Shown one piece after another: positions 58,603 through 64,000 of a stretch of DNA of 64,000 nucleotides. Below the pieces are notes generated by a model that did no database searches, was not told where the DNA came from, and was given only the letters and a program-made list of their open reading frames with translations. A program made the position numbers and the translations under genes. The DNA is from Hygrocybe punicea (taxonomy: Eukaryota; Basidiomycota; Agaricomycetes; Agaricales; Hygrophoraceae). The stretch's first letter is position 1. Each line of letters opens with the position of its first letter. Location: NCBI GenBank assembly GCA_963556145.1, contig OY744472.1:62001-126000 (forward strand). Direction: 5' to 3'.

Positions 58603-59598
58603 TTAAACATGCTTCTTCGCAAAGTGAGCCGTATAATGCTGTTTGATAACGTCCTGAAAATTCGATATGGTAAAACACGGTGAGACTTCCACAATATAAA
58701 TTAAAACTGTCAAACAATACCGGTTCAAATACGGCCTTGAAGCTCTCTCTGTCTCTGATCTTGTGGACATAGTTCTTGAACTTCGCATATTTCGGATCCG
58801 TCTCCAATATCTGATAGTATTTCGTGCCTTCTCCTTCGGTGAATGCCCCGAGGTCGGTCTCCAGTGCAAGGTATAACATGCCTAAAAACGGTGCCACAGC
58901 AATGTCCGCAATAGTGAACTCATCATCGCCAAGCGCGTACTTCTTCCCCGTCCCGGGCAGCAAAGTTTGGAGTTCTTCGACTCCCGCAAGGAGGCCGTCC
59001 ATTTCACCTTGCTTTACCGCACCGGTAAATTTCATTTGGAGCTTGGTGAACTTGTCGATGAAGGAACGGGCCTTGGCTCGCTTGACGGGATCTTTGGGGA
59101 GGATGGACGAGTTGGGGAAGACGTCGGCGATAAATTCTAGAAGGATGAGGGATTCGGCTAGTTTCGCGGACTCTGGGGAGGGTTGCTCGGGGGAGACTTT
59201 GGGCCCGCCGTAAGCTATCACGGGGACCTTTTTTAAAGACGAGGCGGTAGAGAGAATATTTCGTCAGTAATAAAGTCATTCTATGTTGAGTGAAAGAACA
59301 AACTCACTTGACCGGCGGGGTTCACTTGGGATGTGAACCACTCAGGCTTGTCTCGAAGGTTGACGTTGTACTTGACATAATCTGCCTGAACCTCTTCGAG
59401 AGCCATCTCGACCTATGCATTACGTGTTCAAGTTCAGAAATAAATATGAGCGAAACGCGGCAAGTCACTTACCCTCTTGGCGAAAGGGCTCAACTAGAGA
59501 GGTTTAAAATGTTGTTTTTGGTCAACTGGTGTCCCTCGTGCGTATGAAAATATGATTATGCAGACCTTGACGGTGTACAGAGTAATCGCTTCCGACAT
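58603..59598 (-). CDS. Glutathione S-transferase
   Basis: Five exons on the minus strand (59598-59566, 59493-59473, 59412-59308, 59227-58721, 58653-58603) give ~238 residues; exon 2 is only 21 nt. The N-terminal thioredoxin-like fold reads ITLYTVKLSPFAKRVEMAL, then NPAGQVPVI (the cis-Pro) and ESAKLAESLILLEFI (glutathione-binding Glu/Ser-Ala). The C-terminal helical domain has TIADIAVAPFLGML (N-capping region) and ends KQHYTAHFAKKHV. The SPFAKRV start, with Ser or Cys near the active site, resembles omega or fungal Gto-like enzymes, but subclass is uncertain. It conjugates or reduces with glutathione, probably in the cytosol. All residues expected for function are present, so it looks like an ordinary host gene. 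Confidence 0.88.
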
Positions 59599-62365
59599 TG
59601 TGAGTAAGGGTAGTTCAGGTGTATTATGTGGTTGTGGGTTAGGAGTTAGATGAGGCATGTCCATAGTGTGTTCCTTTTATACTGTTCAAGTTTGCAAGGG
59701 GCCAGGGCGTTACGTTGCGTGGGACCTGTCATACGTGTCCAGTAACCAAAAGCGAAGTTGCCACGCATTGGATTTCTGACAAAGGAGGGGAGTTCGACTG
59801 CGCAAGCTGCATTATTAATAATATTATGAATCGAATCCATTAGAGACGTGCCAATAACCTATATCAAGCCACGTCATGGGAACGGTGTATGGGTATTGTT
59901 TAGCATTTGAAAGGGGAGGAGAAGTTCGACGCGTCACGATCGACATGAGATCGGTGCATTGTAAACAGATTAGTGAGTGCGTCTGCAATGGGGTGTAAAC
60001 GGTTCCATACGTACTGCCGCCCTTGCTGCAGCCAAAGCATGCACTGCAAGATCACTGTGCCAGTTCGAGGCCACTAGCCAGATATGGCACCGATAATGGC
60101 CATGATCGCGAGCGTATGTACAGCTTGTAGTTGGTATTTCTGATAAGGCGCGTCCGAGTTGATGCAACGTTGATGCCCGAGTCCGAGTCCGAGCTTAGGC
60201 TAGTGACTGCCCTTCGTTCTCTGGAGCAAGCTCTGTCGAAGAGCTTGCTCGTCACAGAACGGCACTGGTCACGAGTCTAGTCCGAGCTTTGCTGACTGAG
60301 TCTTCACTTCGTACTTAGCGCTTAGCGCGACGCGTAAACGCGTAAACGTGTCAACACTCGGAGTCGGAAAACCCTGATTTGATCGATACAACTTGCATCA
60401 CATACTTCATGGCTGCAAAACTGGCAAGACATGCTTGTAGACGGTTACCGTCCGCTCGTCATTACACTCGCAGCTCTGTCAAAGTGAGCTCCACAATGAA
60501 TTGCAAAATCTTATTTTTGTTTGATAACTCTATACTAGTCAGACCTCCCTTTACCACTCGGAAGCCGACTGTTTTTCCAAATCCTGTTGTATATATACCC
60601 ACAGCACTGGTTCAAAACACGTCAATTTGAATGCCACACAGTCTGGGGAGATTCTCATTAGTCTCGAGTTGTCGAAATTTGAGGATGCCTCTATGATACT
60701 CCATCCCAGTTTATCAGTGCCGCCTGTACGCTAATCATACCATCTCTTTAACTCCCAGACCTGTAGCCATTCCTCATGCAGCGCAAGTCAAACAGAAGCA
60801 GGTCCAAGCAATTTTGGTTTGGGCTGCCGGAGCATTCGTGGTTCGCTGCATGTTGCCGGTCATAAATAACTAACACTTCGTCGACTGCAATAGGCTCTGT
60901 ATATATAGCTGGGACTGGGTAATCTGCCTGCCGCAGGAGTACCAGCGCATCTGGAAGAAGAAACTCGCGGTAAGTTATTACAATTTTGGAAAGACTCGTA
61001 TCGTTATATCCATATCCTAAAATGAGACCATTAGCTCTATGCACGGAATCAGGCAATAGCAATTATACTCTCCTCCGAGTCTATACTGGTGACTGCAGTA
61101 TGTATCGAAGCTTGGTCAGCTTGACGTCTCCGCCAGTCCGTCGTTCCCCCGGCCCTGGGCCATGCAATGCGGTACCAGCTCCTCTTGGATGGCAGATTTC
61201 ATTTGGGGTGAGCAATATTATTTAGCCCACTTTCGTAGATCGGTTGCGCAGAGCGTTATATTGATATCGACAGATGCCCCCTTTATATGGCACAGTTACC
61301 TTCATGTACGTGAAGCGGCTCGATGTGTGTGCCATCCGTCCCGGACTCACCACCGATATCCTTTCTTCCAGGTTGAGCGCCGGAAAACCTACGATCTCTG
61401 GAAAAATCATGCCGATACACGTTACTGACAGTTATATGGAGGGACTACTTCTTTGCGATATTCACCATGAAATCTTCTAATCTTTTTGATGACCCATAAC
61501 TCGTTAACGAGTATTGTGAATCTCACGTAAGCTATAGACTCTACTATCTTCCCTTCCATTGACTTGCTCATCCATTTTTCTACCGATGATCCTACACTCG
61601 TGTTCACGGTCTTACTGTCTTGACGCGTCGTGCTCAATCTCTGGAACGCACACGCAGCTTCCTCAGCCAACTCCGGACCGACACCGAACGACAATCAGGC
61701 CATCCCCACTAAGCACACCCGAGAGATATCTCACGATAAAACCTTTACACTCAAATATGAATGGCTTGACATATCCCCTAGTCGGAATCGTGGGTTAATT
61801 CTTATCCTGATGGGATTGGGGAGCCTACTACGCATCAGATTGGTTGGAATTTACCCCAAGGTTTCAACCTCAAGGTAAAGAAATTTTTGTGAAGTTTGCA
61901 TTCAGCCGGCTCCGTATTTGCCTCTATGCTTGCCGCTCAGATATGGCACGGGTGATGGGTCAACGCTCTACCGGTACCGCTGAATGAAATGCAGTGCTAT
62001 CAACTAATTGCAGATGGGAACTCGCACGTCTTCGGCTCTTCTCAAGGTTCTGCAAATAACGAGTATCCATTATACTACCGGTATTACTACGCTGGCTTCC
62101 ATAACTGTTGCTAAATGAATATAAATTTGACGACACATGCACATGGATTGCGAAAACAAGCTGGTGCTTGACGCTGCAGTGATGTTCTTCACAACACATT
62201 GTCCAGAAATGACGCAGACTATACACTTGAAGGTCTTATGGTCGTTAAAGTAAAACCGACAGCAATTACTTCAAAAACATCATAAGCAAAGTGGCTGCGA
62301 AATCAAGCACACGATTACTACAAATGTTATGGTATTCAGAGTCATGGTATTCATAGATGAAGGCT
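59599..62365. other. Intergenic, 2.8 kb without a recognised gene
   Basis: Only short open frames occur. At about 60150-60375 GAGTCCGAGTCCGAG and CTCGGAGTCGG form a loose inverted pair around a hairpin (GAGCAAGCTCT / AGAGCTTGCTC at 60221-60248) and GCGTAAACGCGTAAACG repeats, possibly a decayed short element. Nothing else is supported. Confidence 0.45.
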
Positions 62366-63922
62366 TCAAAACACAACACCAAACGCCGGCCGGAGGGTGA
62401 CGAACAACAGGAATTCCACAAAACCAGTCAGGGCGAACAGGACAGACACGGTTAATGCTGCACCTGATCCAAGGGACGTGTCGCCCAGAAACTGTTTAAA
62501 TCGCACCACTGAAAGGGGAATAACTAGTGCCATGTAGGCTGAAAGCTCATTGGTCATCAAGTTAACATTCCGCACGACATGGAGAGGCGCTTACAAAGTG
62601 GAAACCTGGACGTAATCATGAGTGCAGATTGTTGGGGCATGTACAAAGTACTCACACCAGCAGCTTCAGAGCAGCCTTCATTTGGGCGTTTTGGTTCGCC
62701 CGCAAAGCATCGGGTGGCGGGGCATCAGCATCACTGATTGTGCTTACTGGCGAAAGGTTATTGGCATTAGCCTGATTGTTGTTCAGGGCCGCCAGCCCAA
62801 TATTAGGCTGAACGCTATAATAGTTGTCGAAGTATTGTATGGGGATTGGAAGGATGAAGCTGATAGTGTGCCGGGAGATGGTCATATCGCACGAATAGCC
62901 CCATTTTGGATTGCCACGCTCGCGAGAGTCGAGACTGATAGGCCCAACTCGGAGAAGAGAACTCTCTCCCATCGGAAATCCGATCCAGAAAAAGCCCGCC
63001 GGTAGTCGTTTGCCACCAAGGTATGCAGAGACTAGATATGCAAGAGCAGTGCAGAAAGAAAACGCCGCCGCCGCCCAATACCAGACGTAATGGGTGGCGA
63101 TTTTAGCCGCAAGGTGATCCCGGGGATGCTGGGATACTATAAAACACTAAGGACCGTTCAGCAAACAATGGTATGGTAATCCGAATGACCGTACCCATAA
63201 TCTTCCGCCAACAGTTATCAGCAGAGGGGTGCATGATAATGCAGACATACTCACCCAACGGGCGCGTAATAATTGAATGCGCCATGGTAGATGCCATTCG
63301 GAACGCCGATGAGTATCGCCTGGATTATAAACATAATAGCCAAACCGATGCAGCCTGACTTGAAACTGAGATTGGTAGCAGTAGCGAGTACATAGTCGTG
63401 AAGAATACACCACGACATGCCCATAATCGATAGCGCCGTGCCAGTCGCGTCGAGTTGTTTTAGGATTGCTACAAGAATCTCAATGTCAAGGTGTGAAAGA
63501 AATGAGACACGTAGAATACCTTGAGTGACGCAGCAAGTCCCCATCACAACTGCACCTTGGTGGATCCATTGGATGCTCAATAGCCATGCAATGCTCTGCA
63601 GGAATTCCCAGAAGAGCAGCACTAAGTAGAAGAGCGTGATGGGGTACATCAGGTCCGACCCTGGCTTGCGCGATTGGAGCACCTTATTCTGAAAAAAATT
63701 GATTCAACGAGTTTGGTAGCTGGTTGACGCTGGAGCGTACAGAAATAAAAAATAGCAGAGAGGATGTTGTTACGAGGGACAAAAATGCAGCGGCCATAAG
63801 CACCTTCGAGTTGTCGAATGGTCAGATATCAACGAAGCGTACAGTAAATGCCAAATAAAGGGACCCACTTTCAGTCCTTTCCGTTCTCCATACGATAGCA
63901 AGTTCTCGAGTGGAGGTGACAT
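62366..63922 (-). CDS. Seven-helix G-protein-coupled-receptor-like protein
   Basis: Start ATG at 63922 (MSPPLENLLSYGERKGLK). After the first intron a membrane helix VLMAAAFLSLVTTSSLLFF follows; next comes a loop KVLQSRKPGSDLMYPIT and helices LFYLVLLFWEFLQSIAWLL, GAVVMGTCCV, IGLAIMFIIQAILIG, YVWYWAAAAFSF with CTALAYLVSAYLG, and at the C-terminus YMALVIPLSVVRF and LTVSVLFALTGFVEFLLFVT. The spacing, the GAFNYYAPVG loop and the LVIPLSVVRF helix are like those of fungal Git3/cAMP-receptor-like GPCRs of Agaricomycetes. At least six short introns are needed. The ligand is unknown; such receptors sit in the plasma membrane and couple to G proteins. The loop between helices 5 and 6 contains an Asn-rich, Pro-rich stretch. 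Confidence 0.7.
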
Positions 63923-64000
63923 AGCGACAAAGGCTTGCTGGGAGCAGTGAATTCAAGCGTCTTAAGGAATGCTTCATTATGCTTGGCATATTGGCTGGCT

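Noticed and set aside
58574..58620. GST reading through to 58574
   Set aside because: A standard intron (gtattg..ttttcag) gives a natural C-terminus ending at 58603 instead.

Overview
The window is nuclear DNA of a filamentous basidiomycete, most likely an Agaricomycete with a repeat-rich genome. The evidence is consistent: genes are split by many short introns (about 45-90 nt, GT..AG), and the gene content is typical of mushroom genomes (a FunK1-type kinase, DUF6589 and RecQ-like repeat genes, hAT and Tnp2 transposases, a fungal 7TM receptor, short inverted-repeat elements with TA target duplications). No rRNA, tRNA, CRISPR or bacterial operon was seen. All exon borders were placed by eye from splice consensus and frame continuity.

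Left third (1-23,015): host-like or accessory multi-exon genes. A BAH-PHD chromatin reader occurs twice (829-2079 plus; 12872-14176 minus), each head-to-head with a gene whose N-terminus is acidic and Ser/Pro/Thr-rich. In the second pair the partner is a ~1,600-residue protein with an ULP1-like protease domain. Between them lie a nuclease-kinase fusion of the kind seen in Crinkler-type effectors (2714-4718), a ten-exon JmjC-fold gene whose metal-binding residues look lost (6375-10892), and nested short inverted-repeat elements. A FunK1 kinase (20837-23015) closes this part.

Middle (23,021-49,587): mobile DNA with readable ends. (a) A 5.5-kb element with TA duplications carries a pogo/DDE_1 transposase plus an ULP1-like protease and is broken by two younger insertions. 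(b) A broken ParB-like gene lies beside a 1-kb array of about 12 palindromic units. (c) A WD40 gene and an inverted pair of unknown gene fragments follow. (d) A 2.95-kb hAT-type element with an 8-bp duplication carries a double-stranded-RNA-binding domain gene and no transposase. (e) A 562-bp foldback element follows. (f) A 6.8-kb element with ~205-bp inverted ends and an 8-9-bp duplication carries a RecQ-like helicase and a DUF6589 protein facing each other, the latter split by a further hAT-like insertion.

Right third (49,600-64,000): a 5' fragment of a Tnp2-type transposase, an apparently intact multi-exon hAT transposase, a SAM methyltransferase ORF without a visible start codon, a glutathione S-transferase and a seven-helix receptor. 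The last two look like ordinary single-copy host genes.

The best candidates for undescribed systems are the RecQ/DUF6589 element, the pogo element with its own ULP1 protease, the repeated BAH-PHD/partner divergent pair, and the palindrome array next to the ParB-like gene. None of these links was tested by a database search.
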